Assembly: GCF_013044505.1 (NCBI RefSeq)
Contig: NZ_JABERD010000109.1
Coordinates: 1 to 32,140 of the forward strand
From: Streptomyces sp. S3(2020)
GTDB lineage: Bacteria; Actinomycetota; Actinomycetes; Streptomycetales; Streptomycetaceae
Direction of reading: 5' to 3'
DNA length: 32,140 nt
How positions within the stretch are numbered: the first letter of the stretch is position 1; every line of letters starts with the position of its first letter. The notes beneath the pieces are model-generated. The model ran no database searches, had not been told where the DNA came from, and was given only the letters and a program-made list of their open reading frames with translations. Below are positions 8,401 through 16,449 of this stretch, in pieces. A program made the translations under genes and the position numbers.

Positions 8401-8660
8401 TCCTCTCCCGTCCTGTACACCGTCAGGATCTCGTTCGTCGACGTGTCCCGTACCGCGTTGAACCATTTGCGGCAGCCCGCCGCATGGCTCCAGCGTTCCG
8501 CGAAGGGGCCCTTGGTGTTGTCGCGGAAGAACAGGTAGCGGGCCCACTCCTCGTCGGTGAGGGTCGACGGGGTCTCGGGGTAGGGGACGTGGGCCTGGCC
8601 GCCGTAGTGGAATTCGGCCTCGTCGCGGGGCCCGCACCAGGGGCAGGGGATGAGCAGCAT
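5427..8660 (-). CDS. soxDA: Fused sarcosine oxidase delta-alpha subunit (SoxD-SoxA)
   Basis: One uninterrupted 1077-codon frame joins two subunits that are normally separate. Residues 1-85 are SoxD, with its zinc-site residues CPWC (6-9), a later His and Cys (HAAGC, about 59-63). Residues about 86-138 are a Gly/Pro/Glu-rich linker, largely encoded by a hairpin-rich intergenic-type repeat (8247-8357). From residue 139 on is SoxA: TFTFDGTEYQGYKGDTLASALLANGV, a dinucleotide fold (VVGAGPAGLAAAAAAA), and a C-terminal GcvT-like folate domain. SoxA oxidises sarcosine with SoxB and carries THF. No ATG or GTG with a ribosome site lies at the expected SoxA start. The only candidate is GTG at codon 97 (8370-8372), which lacks a Shine-Dalgarno sequence. 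The start is ATG 8660, with GGGAG upstream, 26 bp after soxB. Fusion is read directly; whether the protein is processed or restarted is unknown. Confidence 0.85.
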   Translation of the reverse strand: MLLIPCPWCGPRDEAEFHYGGQAHVPYPETPSTLTDEEWARYLFFRDNTKGPFAERWSHAAGCRKWFNAVRDTSTNEILTVYRTGEERPAPVEPRPVHSARLGVPPLGEFEDEAPSGPNGVEGAEPLQDGTGRGGGGETNPFRHPTRGRIHRDTPLTFTFDGTEYQGYKGDTLASALLANGVVQAGTSIKLGRPRGIFSAGVEEPNAVIQIEAPFSEPMLPATTVELYDGLVATSLPGQGRLATDPDPARYDAVHAHCDLLVVGAGPAGLAAAAAAARSGARVILADDQPEPGGSLLGTGEHLDWVAEVADLLDAEPEVRVLRRTTVFGYYDDNHLLAVERRTNHLGAAAPDDVSRERVWRIRARRVVLATGAHERSLAFADNDRPGVMLASSARTHVNRHGALPGRRAVVLTTNDSAYPAALDLRTAGVDIAAIVDTRPEPGEWAQRARQAGIEVLTGHAATGTQGDPRLTAVTVAPYGDSSGQREFAADLLLVSGGWNPAAHLFSQAGGKLRHDETLGSFVPDTCRQAVEVVGSANGVLDTAGALAHGVAAGARAIESEGYTPRTPRLPAVAAQPRPTPPMHVYVVPGTSGPHRFVDLQRDVTVDDLARAAGAGMRSVEHTKRYTTAGTANDQGKTSGVLASGVVAELLGVDISALGTTTFRPPYTPVSFAALAGRDRGVLSDPVRTTAIHEWHIDHGALFENVGQWKRPWYYPRDGEDLETAVLRECAATRESVGFMDASTLGKIDVQGPDAGVFLDLLYTNMMSTLKVGMIRYGVMCRPDGMVFDDGTVIRLAQDRFLVTTTTGNAAAVLDWMEEWLQTEWPELKVHCTSVTEQWATVALVGPRSRDVLGSLAPQLAVANDDFPFMAWRETTVAGIEARVCRISFSGELAYEINVLPWEALALWEALYEAGAPYGITPYGTETMHVLRAEKGYPIIGQDTDGTVTPQDLGMSWAVSKKKPDFIGKRSFARADTVRADRKHLVGLLPEDPAAFLPEGTQLVADSVLPAPPVPMLGHVTSSYRSAALGRTFALALIKGGRDRIGERLYAPVGDRLVPVTVASPVLYDPEGARRDG
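8247..8357. repeat. Hairpin-rich intergenic-type repeat inside the soxD-soxA junction
   Basis: About 111 bases contain three compact inverted repeats: AAGGGGC/GCCCCTT (8280-8296), GGCCC/GGGCC (8308-8322) and TCCCCC/GGGGGA (8335-8349). The run also carries a GGGACGGGTAGGGGCGGCGG-type tract (minus strand). From memory this composition resembles sequences that recur between genes in Streptomyces chromosomes. It is read in frame as about 37 codons of linker. Boundaries are approximate. Confidence 0.6.
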
Positions 8661-8686
8661 GGATCGGCTCCCAGTATCCAGTGGTC

Positions 8687-9919
8687 CTAGTGGGCCACCG
8701 CGGCCGCGCCGTGCTCGTCGACGAGCGCGCCGGTGGTGAAACGGTCGAGCGAGAAGGGGGCGTTGAGGGGGTGTGGGGTGTCGTGGGCGATCGTGTGGGC
8801 GTAGACCCAGCCCACGCCGGGCGTCGCCTTGAAACCTCCCGTGCCCCAGCCGCAGTTGAGGTAGAGGTTGTCCACCGGGCTGAGGCCGATGATCGGTGAG
8901 GCGTCGGGGCTGACGTCGACGATGCCGCCCCAGGTGCGGAGCACATGGGCGCGGGCGAAGACCGGGAAGAGCTCCAGGGCCGCCGCCATCTGCTCCTCGA
9001 TGATGTGGAACGCGCCGCGCTGCGTGTACGAGTTGTACGCGTCGATGCCCGCGCCCATCACCAGCTCGCCCTTGTGGGCCTGGCTGACGTAGACGTGGAC
9101 CGCGTTGGACATGACCACCGTGGGGTGGACGGGTTCCAGCAGTTCCGACACGAGCGCCTGCAACGGGTGGCTCTGGACGGGGAGTTCGATGCCGGCCATC
9201 GCCGCGAGGACGGACGTGTGGCCCGCCGAGCACAGTGCCACCTTGCCCGCGGCTATCGGGCCCAGGTTCGTCCGGACGCCGACGACCCGGCCGCCGACCA
9301 CGTCCAGGCCCGTGACCTCGCAGTTCTGGATGATGTCGATACCCGCCGCGTCCGCCGAGCGCGCCAGGCCCCACGCCACGTGGTCGTGCTTGGCGATGCC
9401 GGCCCTCGGCTGGTACGTGGCGCCCAGGACCGGATAGCGCACGTCCGGCGAGATGTTGACGATCGGGCAGACTTCCTTGACACCGTCCGCGTCGAGCCAT
9501 TCCGCGTCCACGCCGTTCAGGCGGTTCGCCTCCACTCGGCGCACGCTGTCGCGGACGTCCTGGAGGCTGTGGGCGAGGTTCAGCACACCGCGCTGGGAGA
9601 AGAGGATCGGGTAGTCCAGCTCCTCCGCCAGGCCCTCCCACAGCTTGAGCGCGTGCTCGTAGATGCCGGCGCTCTCGTCCCACAGGTAGTTGGAGCGGAT
9701 GATCGTGGTGTTGCGGGCCATGTTGCCGCCCGCGAGCCAGCCCTTCTCCAGCACAGCGACGTTGGTGATGCCGTGGTTCTTGGCCAGGTAGTGGGCGGTC
9801 GCGAGACCGTGGCCACCACCACCGACGACGATCACGTCGTAGGAGCGCTTGGGCTCGGGGTTGCGCCAGAGGAAGTCCGGGTGCTCCGGGAGTTCGGCGC
9901 CGGGGGTGCGGGGGCTCAT
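8687..9919 (-). CDS. soxB: Heterotetrameric sarcosine oxidase beta subunit
   Basis: A 410-residue flavoprotein. It opens with an FAD motif (YDVIVVGGGGHGLATAHYLAKNHG, about 27-50). AKHDHVAWG contains H178, the equivalent of the histidine that binds FMN covalently in characterised SoxB. The C-terminal YLNCGWGTGGFKATPG motif closes the FAD domain. SoxB carries the sarcosine-oxidising flavin: sarcosine becomes glycine, with the methyl passed to THF on the complex and oxygen reduced to peroxide. Start ATG 9919 has GGAG upstream. The gap to folD is 31 bp and to the soxD part 26 bp, so these genes form one operon. Length is normal for the family. Confidence 0.95.
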   Translation of the reverse strand: MSPRTPGAELPEHPDFLWRNPEPKRSYDVIVVGGGGHGLATAHYLAKNHGITNVAVLEKGWLAGGNMARNTTIIRSNYLWDESAGIYEHALKLWEGLAEELDYPILFSQRGVLNLAHSLQDVRDSVRRVEANRLNGVDAEWLDADGVKEVCPIVNISPDVRYPVLGATYQPRAGIAKHDHVAWGLARSADAAGIDIIQNCEVTGLDVVGGRVVGVRTNLGPIAAGKVALCSAGHTSVLAAMAGIELPVQSHPLQALVSELLEPVHPTVVMSNAVHVYVSQAHKGELVMGAGIDAYNSYTQRGAFHIIEEQMAAALELFPVFARAHVLRTWGGIVDVSPDASPIIGLSPVDNLYLNCGWGTGGFKATPGVGWVYAHTIAHDTPHPLNAPFSLDRFTTGALVDEHGAAAVAH

Positions 9920-9950
9920 CGGGCGGCTCCGTCGGCGGGAAGGGACAGGT

Positions 9951-10811
9951 TCATACGGTGCTCGCGTTCCTCTCGGCGGCCTCGACGACGTTGGCCAGCA
10001 GCATCGCCCTCGTCATGGGGCCCACCCCGCCGGGCATCGGTGCGACCCATCCGGCGATCTCCCTCGCGTCCGGGTGGATGTCGCCGACCGGGCCGTCGTC
10101 GGTGCGGGTGATGCCGACGTCCAGGACCGCGGCGCCGGGGCGCAGCATGTCCTTGGTGATCAGCCCGGGTGAGCCGGCCGCCGCGATGACGATGTCCGCC
10201 TCGCGTACGTGCCAGGCCAGGCCCTTGGTGCCGGTGTGGCACAGGGTCACGGTGGCGTTCTCGGAGCGGCGGGTGAGGAGGAGGCCGATCGGGCGGCCGA
10301 CCGTGATGCCGCGGCCGACCACGCACACCCGGGCTCCGGCGAGCGGGACGTCGTAGCGGCGGAGCAGCTCGACGATGCCCCGCGGGGTGCATGGCAGCGG
10401 GGCCTCGACGCCCAGGACGAGCCGGCCGAGGTTGACGGGGTGGAGGCCGTCTGCGTCCTTGGCCGGGTCCATGCGTTCCAGTACGGCGTTGGCGTCCAGG
10501 TGCCTCGGCAGCGGGAGTTGGACGATGTAGCCGGTGCAGGCCGGGTCGGCGTTGAGTTCGTCGATGACGTCCTCGACCTGCTGCTGCGTGGCGTCGGCGG
10601 GCAGTTCGCGGCGGAAGGAGGCGATGCCCACCTGTGCGCAGTCGCGGTGCTTGCCGGCGACGTAGGCGTGGCTGCCGGGGTCGTCGCCGACGAGGACGGT
10701 GCCGAGGCCCGGCGGGCGCCCGCCGTCGGCGGTCAGCTTGGCGACGCGGTCGGCGAGTTCACGGCGGATTGCGGCGGCGGTCGCCTTGCCGTCGAGCAGC
10801 TGTGCGGTCAC
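9951..10811 (-). CDS. folD: Bifunctional methylene-THF dehydrogenase/methenyl-THF cyclohydrolase
   Basis: A 286-residue FolD of usual length. The catalytic YVAGKHRDC segment shows the Tyr-x3-Lys pair. The substrate-binding motifs QLPLPRHLD and DPAKDADGLHP follow, then PCTPRGIVELL, the nucleotide motif VVGRGITVGRPIGLLL and the closing PGGVGPMTRAMLLAN. It oxidises 5,10-methylene-THF to methenyl-THF with NADP and hydrolyses that to 10-formyl-THF. Its place between dimethylglycine oxidase and sarcosine oxidase, both of which load methylene groups on THF, suggests a dedicated one-carbon drain leading to PurU. The start is GTG 10811, with AAGGAG 9 nt upstream. The housekeeping folD of this organism may be elsewhere; that cannot be judged here. 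Confidence 0.95.
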   Translation of the reverse strand: MTAQLLDGKATAAAIRRELADRVAKLTADGGRPPGLGTVLVGDDPGSHAYVAGKHRDCAQVGIASFRRELPADATQQQVEDVIDELNADPACTGYIVQLPLPRHLDANAVLERMDPAKDADGLHPVNLGRLVLGVEAPLPCTPRGIVELLRRYDVPLAGARVCVVGRGITVGRPIGLLLTRRSENATVTLCHTGTKGLAWHVREADIVIAAAGSPGLITKDMLRPGAAVLDVGITRTDDGPVGDIHPDAREIAGWVAPMPGGVGPMTRAMLLANVVEAAERNASTV

Positions 10812-10847
10812 CGGCAGTGCTCCTTCTGTCGAGGCCGACGGGGGGTG

Positions 10848-13286
10848 TCAGCCACGGAGGCGGGACATGGTGGGGTCGAACAGGGGCTCCTCGGCGACGA
10901 CGGCCTCGACGCGCTGGTCGAAGTAGCCGATGTGCACGGTGGTGCCCGGGGTGGTGAGTTCGGCGGGGAGCCAGGCGTAGGCGATGCCCTTGCCGATCGT
11001 GTAGCCGTAGGAGGCGCTGGTGACGTAGCCGACCGCGCGGTCCCCGTCGTACACCGGCTCCTTGCCCAGGACGACGGCCTGCGGGTCGTCGACGGTGAGG
11101 CAGGTCAGCCTGCGCCGCACGTTCTCCTTGCGGCGCTCCAGGGCCTCCTTGCCGATGAAGTCGCCCTTGTCGAGCTTGACGGCGAAGCCGACGCCGGCCT
11201 CGTAGGCGTCGTGCTCGTAGGTCATGTCGGTGCCGAAGGAGCGGTAGCCCTTCTCCAGGCGGAGGCTGTTGAAGGCGCCGCGGCCCGCGATGATCCCGCC
11301 GAGCGGCTTCGCGGCCTGCCAGAGGGTGTCCCAGAGTTTCTGGCCCTGGTCGGCGGTGGTGTAGAGCTCCCAGCCGAGTTCACCGACGTAGGACAGGCGC
11401 ATCGCCGTGACCGGGACGGTGCCGATGTAGGCGTGCTTGGCGCGGAAGTACTTCAGGCCGTCGTTGGTGAAGTCCTCGTCGGTCAGGGGCTGGAGGACCT
11501 TGCGGGCCAGCGGGCCCCACAGGCCGATGCAGCAGGTGCCGGGGGTGATGTCGCGGACCTGGACGGTGCCGTCGGCGGGGAGCCGGCGGGAGAGCCAGTC
11601 GAGGTCGAGGTTGCCGTTGGCGCCGACCTGGAAGAGGTCGCGGGCGAGGCGGGCGACGGTGATGTCGCTGCGGATGCCGCCGTCCTGGTCCAGCACCAGG
11701 GTGTAGGTGACCGAGCCGACCGACTTGGCGACCTTGCCGGTGACCAGGCCCTCCAGGAATGCCGCGGCACCGGGGCCGGAGACCTCCAGGCGCTTGAGGG
11801 CCGTCATGTCGTACATCGCGACGGTCTCGCGGGTGACCTGGGCCTCGGCGCCGACGATGGGCGACCAGTACTGCGCGGCCCAGTCGTTGGGCGTGGGGAT
11901 GGAACGGCCTTCCACCAGGCCCGCGTTGGCCTCGTACCACTGGGGGCGCTCCCAGCCGTTCGCCTCCAGGAAGAACGCGCCGTGCTCCTCCTGGCGGGCG
12001 TGGAAGGGGCTCTTGCGGATCGGGCGCGGGTCGCCCGAGGGCTGGAGGGGGTGGAGGATGTCGTAGACCTCGACGAAGTTCTGGCAGTCGCGGGCCAGGA
12101 CGTACTCCGGGGAGAGCTGGTGCGGCTCGAAGCGGTTGACGTCGCACTCGTGCAGGTCGAAGGACGAGCAGTGGCCGTCGACCAGCCATTCGGCCATGGC
12201 GCGGCCGACGCCCGCGGAGTGGGTGACCCAGACCGCCTCGGCGACCCAGAAGCCCTTGACGTCCCTGGACTCGCCGAGCAGCGGGAAGTTGTCGGTGGTG
12301 AAGGAGAAGAGGCCGTTGATGCCCTCCTCGACCTTGGCGTCCTTCGTGGCGGGGAGCAGGGACTGAGTCTCGGTCCAGGCCGGCTCGAAGTCCTCCTCGG
12401 TGAACTTCAGGACGGACGGCATCTCGTCGGCCTCGTCGAAGGAGAGGATCTCGTCGGCCGTGATGGGCATCGGGCGGTGGCCGTAGTAGCCGATGCCGAT
12501 GCCGTCGAAGCGGTCGCGGTAGTAGAGGTCGGCGTCCTGGTGGCGCAGGATCGGGCGGACCGCTTCCTCGGTCTGGCCGGCGAGTGCCGGTACCGGGCCG
12601 GTCCAGGCGAGTTGGTGGGCGAGCGGGGTGAGCGGGAGGTTCATCCCGGCCATGCGGGCGATCTTCGGGCCCCAGATGCCGGCGCAGCAGACCACGATGT
12701 CGGCGGCTATCTCGCCCTGGTCGGTGAGGACGCCGGTGACGCGGCCTTCGCTCTGCTGGACGTCGAGCACCTCGTGGCGGGCCAGGAACGTGACACCGCG
12801 CTCGGTGGCCCGGCGGATCTGCGCCTCGACGGCGAGGACGGCCTTGGCGAGGCCGTCCGTCGGGACCAGCAGACCGCCGAGGACCCTGTCGCGGTTGACC
12901 AGCGGGTGCTGCTCGACGCACTCGTCGGCGCTCAGCAGCCGGCTCTCGACGCCCCAGGCGGTGATCCAGCCGTGCCGGCGCCGCAGTTCCACCAGGCGCT
13001 CGGGGGTGGTCGCCACCTCCAGACCGCCGACCTGGAGGAAGCAGGGCTTGCCGTCCACATCGAGGGAGCAGAACTTCTCGACCGTGTAGCGGGCCAGCTC
13101 GGTCATGGTCTTGGAGGAGTTCGTCTGGAAGACCAGCCCCGGGGCGTGCGAGGAGGAACCTCCGGTCGCGGGCAGCGGGCCCTGGTCGACCACGGTCACC
13201 TCGGTCCAGCCGCGCGCGGAGATCTCGTCCGCGAGGGCCGCCCCCACGACACCCGCTCCGATGATGACCACTCGGGGTCCCGCCAT
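10848..13286 (-). CDS. Dimethylglycine oxidase (FAD- and THF-dependent)
   Basis: An 812-residue two-module enzyme. The N-terminal DAO-type FAD module starts VVIIGAGVVGAALADEI (residues 6-22). H47 in GGSSSHAPGLVFQTN matches the histidine that binds FAD covalently in this family. The second half (about 430-812) is a GcvT-like folate module (SPFHARQEEHGAFFLEA, THSAGVGRAMAEW before it, LSYVGELGWELY later). From memory, the sequence and length match Arthrobacter globiformis dimethylglycine oxidase closely along the whole protein, more than mammalian sarcosine dehydrogenase. It converts dimethylglycine to sarcosine and channels the methylene to THF. The start ATG 13286 has GGAGGT upstream. It is the first gene of the folD-sox operon and has a cluster-type promoter. 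Confidence 0.9.
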   Translation of the reverse strand: MAGPRVVIIGAGVVGAALADEISARGWTEVTVVDQGPLPATGGSSSHAPGLVFQTNSSKTMTELARYTVEKFCSLDVDGKPCFLQVGGLEVATTPERLVELRRRHGWITAWGVESRLLSADECVEQHPLVNRDRVLGGLLVPTDGLAKAVLAVEAQIRRATERGVTFLARHEVLDVQQSEGRVTGVLTDQGEIAADIVVCCAGIWGPKIARMAGMNLPLTPLAHQLAWTGPVPALAGQTEEAVRPILRHQDADLYYRDRFDGIGIGYYGHRPMPITADEILSFDEADEMPSVLKFTEEDFEPAWTETQSLLPATKDAKVEEGINGLFSFTTDNFPLLGESRDVKGFWVAEAVWVTHSAGVGRAMAEWLVDGHCSSFDLHECDVNRFEPHQLSPEYVLARDCQNFVEVYDILHPLQPSGDPRPIRKSPFHARQEEHGAFFLEANGWERPQWYEANAGLVEGRSIPTPNDWAAQYWSPIVGAEAQVTRETVAMYDMTALKRLEVSGPGAAAFLEGLVTGKVAKSVGSVTYTLVLDQDGGIRSDITVARLARDLFQVGANGNLDLDWLSRRLPADGTVQVRDITPGTCCIGLWGPLARKVLQPLTDEDFTNDGLKYFRAKHAYIGTVPVTAMRLSYVGELGWELYTTADQGQKLWDTLWQAAKPLGGIIAGRGAFNSLRLEKGYRSFGTDMTYEHDAYEAGVGFAVKLDKGDFIGKEALERRKENVRRRLTCLTVDDPQAVVLGKEPVYDGDRAVGYVTSASYGYTIGKGIAYAWLPAELTTPGTTVHIGYFDQRVEAVVAEEPLFDPTMSRLRG

Positions 13287-13304
13287 TGCCGCACCTCCGG
13301 TTCA

Positions 13305-13371
13305 GTTGCTCTTTACGCAACGTGATTCAGGTTGCGCAACTCAATGTGCCTGTCGCGCAGGTGGGTGTCAA
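13305..13371 (-). promoter_or_regulatory. Promoter and tandem operators of the dimethylglycine oxidase/sox operon
   Basis: Minus-strand -35 TTGACA is at 13366-13371 and -10 CACATT at 13343-13348 (17-bp spacer). Operator 1 is GTTGCGCAACCTGAATC (13324-13340) and operator 2 GTTGCGTAAAGAGCAAC (13305-13321), 19 bp apart. Predicted leader is about 50 nt, and GGAGGT is at 13293-13298. This single promoter appears to serve five genes down to 4832. Confidence 0.75.
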
Positions 13372-13410
13372 GAGGCCGGTGACATGCGCGGACGGGCCAC
13401 GGAAACAGGA

Positions 13411-13456
13411 ATGCCCGGTGGACGGCGCGCGTCCGCGCGCACCGTCCACCGGGCAT
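13411..13456 (-). terminator. Strong hairpin terminator after the betaine ABC importer
   Basis: A nearly uninterrupted stem: ATGCCCGGTGGACGG (13411-13425) pairs with CCGTCCACCGGGCAT (13442-13456). After one C-A mismatch, GCGCG (13427-13431) pairs with CGCGC (13436-13440) around a tiny loop. It lies 10 nt after the stop codon of the substrate-binding protein and before the dmg promoter, so it insulates the two operons. No T-run. Confidence 0.8.
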
Positions 13457-13466
13457 CCGAAAGGGC

Positions 13467-14426
13467 CTACTTGATCCAGGCGTCGACCTTGTCGCGGTTG
13501 GCGTCGACCCACTTCTTGGCGGCCGCTTCGGGGGTCATCTTGTCCACCGCGATGTACTTGGCGACGACGTTCTGGTCGTCGTTGGTCCAGGTGAAGTTCT
13601 TGACGAGGTCATAGGCGGGGCTGCCGGACTTGGCGAACTCGGCACTGACGATCTTGTCCAGCTTGTACACCGGGTAGTCGCAGTTCACCTTCTCCGCGTC
13701 GGCGTCGCAGCCCGTCTTGTACTCCGGCAGCTTGACCTTCTTCAGCGGCACCTCGGATATGAACCACTGCGGCTCGTAGAAGTAGCCGATCACCCATTCC
13801 TTGTTCTTCTCCGCCTTGCGGAAGGCCTGGATGAGCGCGGTCTCGCTGCCCGCGTACACCACCTTGAAGTCCAGCTTCAGGTTCTTCACCAGGGCCTCGT
13901 CGTTGGTGACGAACGACGGGTCGCCGTCGAGGAGCTGGCCCTTGCCGCCGGACTCGGAGGTCTTGAACTTCGCCGCGTACTTGTCGAGGTTGTTCCAGTC
14001 GAGGATGTCCGGGTGCGCCTCGGCCAGCCACGGCGGCACGTACCAGCCGATGAGGCCTTCGTTGCCGGTCGGGCCGGCGTCCACGGCGGTCTTCTGGTCG
14101 GTGATGTACTTCTTCTTCAGGTCGTCGTGGCCCCAGTTCTCCACGACGGCGTCGACCTCACCGGTCCCGAAGCCCTGCCAGGCGATCTCCTCCTTGAGGT
14201 CCTTCGAGTTGACCTTGCAGCCGAGGTCGTTCTCCGCGACGTAGGCGAGAACCGCCGCGTTGGCCTCGTAGCCCACCCACGGGTTGACCGCGAGGTTGAA
14301 GGTGCCGCACTTGCCGGACTCGCCCGCGTCCGCGGAGTCGTCGCCGACCTTGGCGCCGCCGCAGGCGGTGAGGGTGAGGCCGAGTATCGCCGCGCCGGCC
14401 ACGCCGGCCCGCCAGTGTCTTGCCAT
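13467..14426 (-). CDS. Glycine betaine-type ABC transporter substrate-binding lipoprotein
   Basis: A 319-residue exported protein. The signal peptide ends in the lipobox LTAC, with C22 as the lipidation site. The mature part is an OpuAC/ProX-type binding domain (FNLAVNPWVGYEANAAVLAYVAEN; VDAVVENWGHDD; GNEGLIGWYVPPWLAEAHPDILDWNNL). Its many Trp and Tyr residues fit the aromatic cage that binds quaternary ammonium groups, but the individual cage residues cannot be assigned here. It would deliver glycine betaine, choline or a related compound to the membrane complex at 14440-16449. The start is ATG 14426, preceded by AAGGAG; an in-frame extension into the permease gene is a shadow. It is the last gene of the betB-ABC operon and is followed by a strong hairpin. 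Confidence 0.9.
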   Translation of the reverse strand: MARHWRAGVAGAAILGLTLTACGGAKVGDDSADAGESGKCGTFNLAVNPWVGYEANAAVLAYVAENDLGCKVNSKDLKEEIAWQGFGTGEVDAVVENWGHDDLKKKYITDQKTAVDAGPTGNEGLIGWYVPPWLAEAHPDILDWNNLDKYAAKFKTSESGGKGQLLDGDPSFVTNDEALVKNLKLDFKVVYAGSETALIQAFRKAEKNKEWVIGYFYEPQWFISEVPLKKVKLPEYKTGCDADAEKVNCDYPVYKLDKIVSAEFAKSGSPAYDLVKNFTWTNDDQNVVAKYIAVDKMTPEAAAKKWVDANRDKVDAWIK

Positions 14427-14439
14427 GGTGTGGTGCTCC

Positions 14440-16449
14440 TTATGCGGTGGTGCGGCGAGCCGCTGCCTGAGTGATCCGGTCGAACATGACGCCGAGCAGG
14501 ACGATGGCGAGTCCGGCCGCCAGCCCCTTGCCGTACAACTGCCCCTGGGAGAATCCGGCCACCACGTCGTAGCCGAGCGCACCCGCTCCCACCAGGCCGC
14601 CCACCACGACCATCGCCAGCACGTAGATCAGACCCTGGTTGGTGGCGAGGGTCAGCGCGCTGCGGGCCATCGGCAGCTGGACCTTGGTGATGATCTGCCA
14701 CGTGCTGCACCCTGCGGAGGTGGCCGCCTCCACGGTCGTGGCGGGCACGTTCCGCACCCCGTCCGCGATGATCTTCATCGCGACCGGCGCCGCGTAGACG
14801 ACGGCCGCGACGATCGCCGTGAAGCGGGTCGCGCCGAACAGCGCGAGGAACGGCACGAGATAGACGAACGGCGGCATGACCTGGGCCGCGTCCAGCGTGG
14901 GCCGCAGCAGCCGGTCCACGAGGGCGCTGCGGCCCATCCAGACGCCGAAGCAGATGCCGAGCAGCATCACGAGCACCGTGGCCACGGCGGTCGACGCCAG
15001 CGTCGTCATGCTGTCCGACCACACACCGGTGCCGACGAGCAGGCCGACGCAGACCGCCGTGGTGACGCCGGCCCGCCATCCGCCGAGGACGACGCCGAGC
15101 GCGATCAGGACCGCGCCGACGAGCCACCACGGGGAGTCGGTGAGCAGCGACTGGAACGGGTTGAGCAGGCCGTTGGTGATGACGTCACGGAAGGCGTTGG
15201 TGAGACCCGACAGGTTGTCCTGTGCCCACGTGGTCACGTTGTCCGCCCCGCTGCGGATGGCGCTGCCCGTGCTTCCCTCGCCGGGGAACTCCGCCGCCCA
15301 CAGATAGGTGTGCGAGAGGTAGACGAGGACCGCCGTGGCCACCGCGCCCGCGCCGAGCAACTGGCGCCGCCAGGCCAGGAGACGGTTCTTCGAGCCTCGG
15401 GCCGCCTCCTCGCGTCCGGCCGCCGCGGTCGTCACACGGTCCAGCACGATCGCCAGGACGACGATGGCCAGACCCGCGTTGAAGGCGGTGCCGACGTCGA
15501 GCGACTGGAGTGCCTGGAGGACGGTCTTGCCGAGGCCGGGTGCGTCGATCAGGGCGGCGATGGTCACCATGGCCAGGGCCGCCATGATGGTCTGGTTCAC
15601 GCCCATCACCACGGTCCGCTTGGACATCGGCAGCAGCACCTTCGTCAGGGACTGCCGTCGGGTGGCGCCGAGCGAGTCGGCCGCCTCGACCGTGGTGTGC
15701 GGCACGGAGCGGATGGCGTGCGCGGTGATACGGATCGCCGGTGGTGCCGCGTAGATCAGTGTGGCGATGGTGGCGGAGGCCGGGCCGATGAGGAAGAACA
15801 GGGTCAGCGGGGCCAGGTAGACGAAGGTCGGCATCGTCTGCATGAAGTCCAGGAACGGCGTCAGGATCCGGTTGAACCGGTCGGACAGCCCCGCCCACAC
15901 ACCCAGCGGAATGGCGAACAGCAGCGCCACGAAGACCGCGGAGACGGTGAGCGCCAGGGTGTCCATGCTCTCCTGCCACAGGCCCTGAAGGCCCAGGAAG
16001 GTGAAGCCGGCCACCGCGAGCAGCGCGACCCGCCAGTTGCCGACGGCCCACGAGCCGAAGCCCACGATGCCGACGACGCCGAGCCAGCCGATCTGCGGGA
16101 CGGGCCGGTCGCCGGACGGCTGGGAGATCAGCTCCTGGACGAAGGTCACCACGGAGTCGATGACCAGGCGGATCTCGTTGAAGAAGTACAGGAAGAGCGG
16201 GTTGGAGTTGCGGTTCGCGCCGATCGAGTCGTTGACGTCGTTGAACCACCGGTGCAGATCGGTGAGGTCGGCCGCCGCCAGGGTGAGGGTGTGCTTGCCG
16301 CGGAGCAGGGCGAAGAGCAGCAGCCAGACGACGAGGATCGCGCCGATCACCATGGACCGGCTGACCTTGCGCACGCGTTTGACGGGCGCCGGCTCCTCCG
16401 CGACCCCGGTCTTCTCCGGGTTCTCCGGTTTCTCCATGACGACGGTCAT
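14440..16449 (-). CDS. Glycine betaine-type ABC transporter permease, two fused membrane domains
   Basis: A 669-residue membrane protein with two ProW/OpuAB-like permease halves in tandem. The first (about residues 175-360) contains MQTMPTFVYLAPLTLFF and VEAADSLGATRRQSLTKVLLPM. The second (about 450-665) contains AAQVMPPFVYLVPFLALFG and VEAATSAGCSTWQIITKVQLPM. Both EAA-type loops, which dock the ATPase, are thus present in one chain, so one copy could replace a permease homodimer. The first transmembrane helix is near residues 33-48. ATG 16449 overlaps the TGA of the ATPase gene (ATGA), indicating coupled translation. The substrate-binding protein starts 13 bp after the stop codon. Substrate is inferred from the family and the cluster. 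Confidence 0.9.
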   Translation of the reverse strand: MTVVMEKPENPEKTGVAEEPAPVKRVRKVSRSMVIGAILVVWLLLFALLRGKHTLTLAAADLTDLHRWFNDVNDSIGANRNSNPLFLYFFNEIRLVIDSVVTFVQELISQPSGDRPVPQIGWLGVVGIVGFGSWAVGNWRVALLAVAGFTFLGLQGLWQESMDTLALTVSAVFVALLFAIPLGVWAGLSDRFNRILTPFLDFMQTMPTFVYLAPLTLFFLIGPASATIATLIYAAPPAIRITAHAIRSVPHTTVEAADSLGATRRQSLTKVLLPMSKRTVVMGVNQTIMAALAMVTIAALIDAPGLGKTVLQALQSLDVGTAFNAGLAIVVLAIVLDRVTTAAAGREEAARGSKNRLLAWRRQLLGAGAVATAVLVYLSHTYLWAAEFPGEGSTGSAIRSGADNVTTWAQDNLSGLTNAFRDVITNGLLNPFQSLLTDSPWWLVGAVLIALGVVLGGWRAGVTTAVCVGLLVGTGVWSDSMTTLASTAVATVLVMLLGICFGVWMGRSALVDRLLRPTLDAAQVMPPFVYLVPFLALFGATRFTAIVAAVVYAAPVAMKIIADGVRNVPATTVEAATSAGCSTWQIITKVQLPMARSALTLATNQGLIYVLAMVVVGGLVGAGALGYDVVAGFSQGQLYGKGLAAGLAIVLLGVMFDRITQAAARRTTA

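Noticed and set aside
5427..9683. A longer SoxD-SoxA frame starting inside soxB (1418 codons)
   Set aside because: The added N-terminus is an out-of-frame shadow of soxB; ATG 8660 has a ribosome site and begins the SoxD zinc motif.
10209..13325. A 1038-codon open frame on the plus strand
   Set aside because: It mirrors folD and dimethylglycine oxidase, whose catalytic motifs are intact on the other strand.
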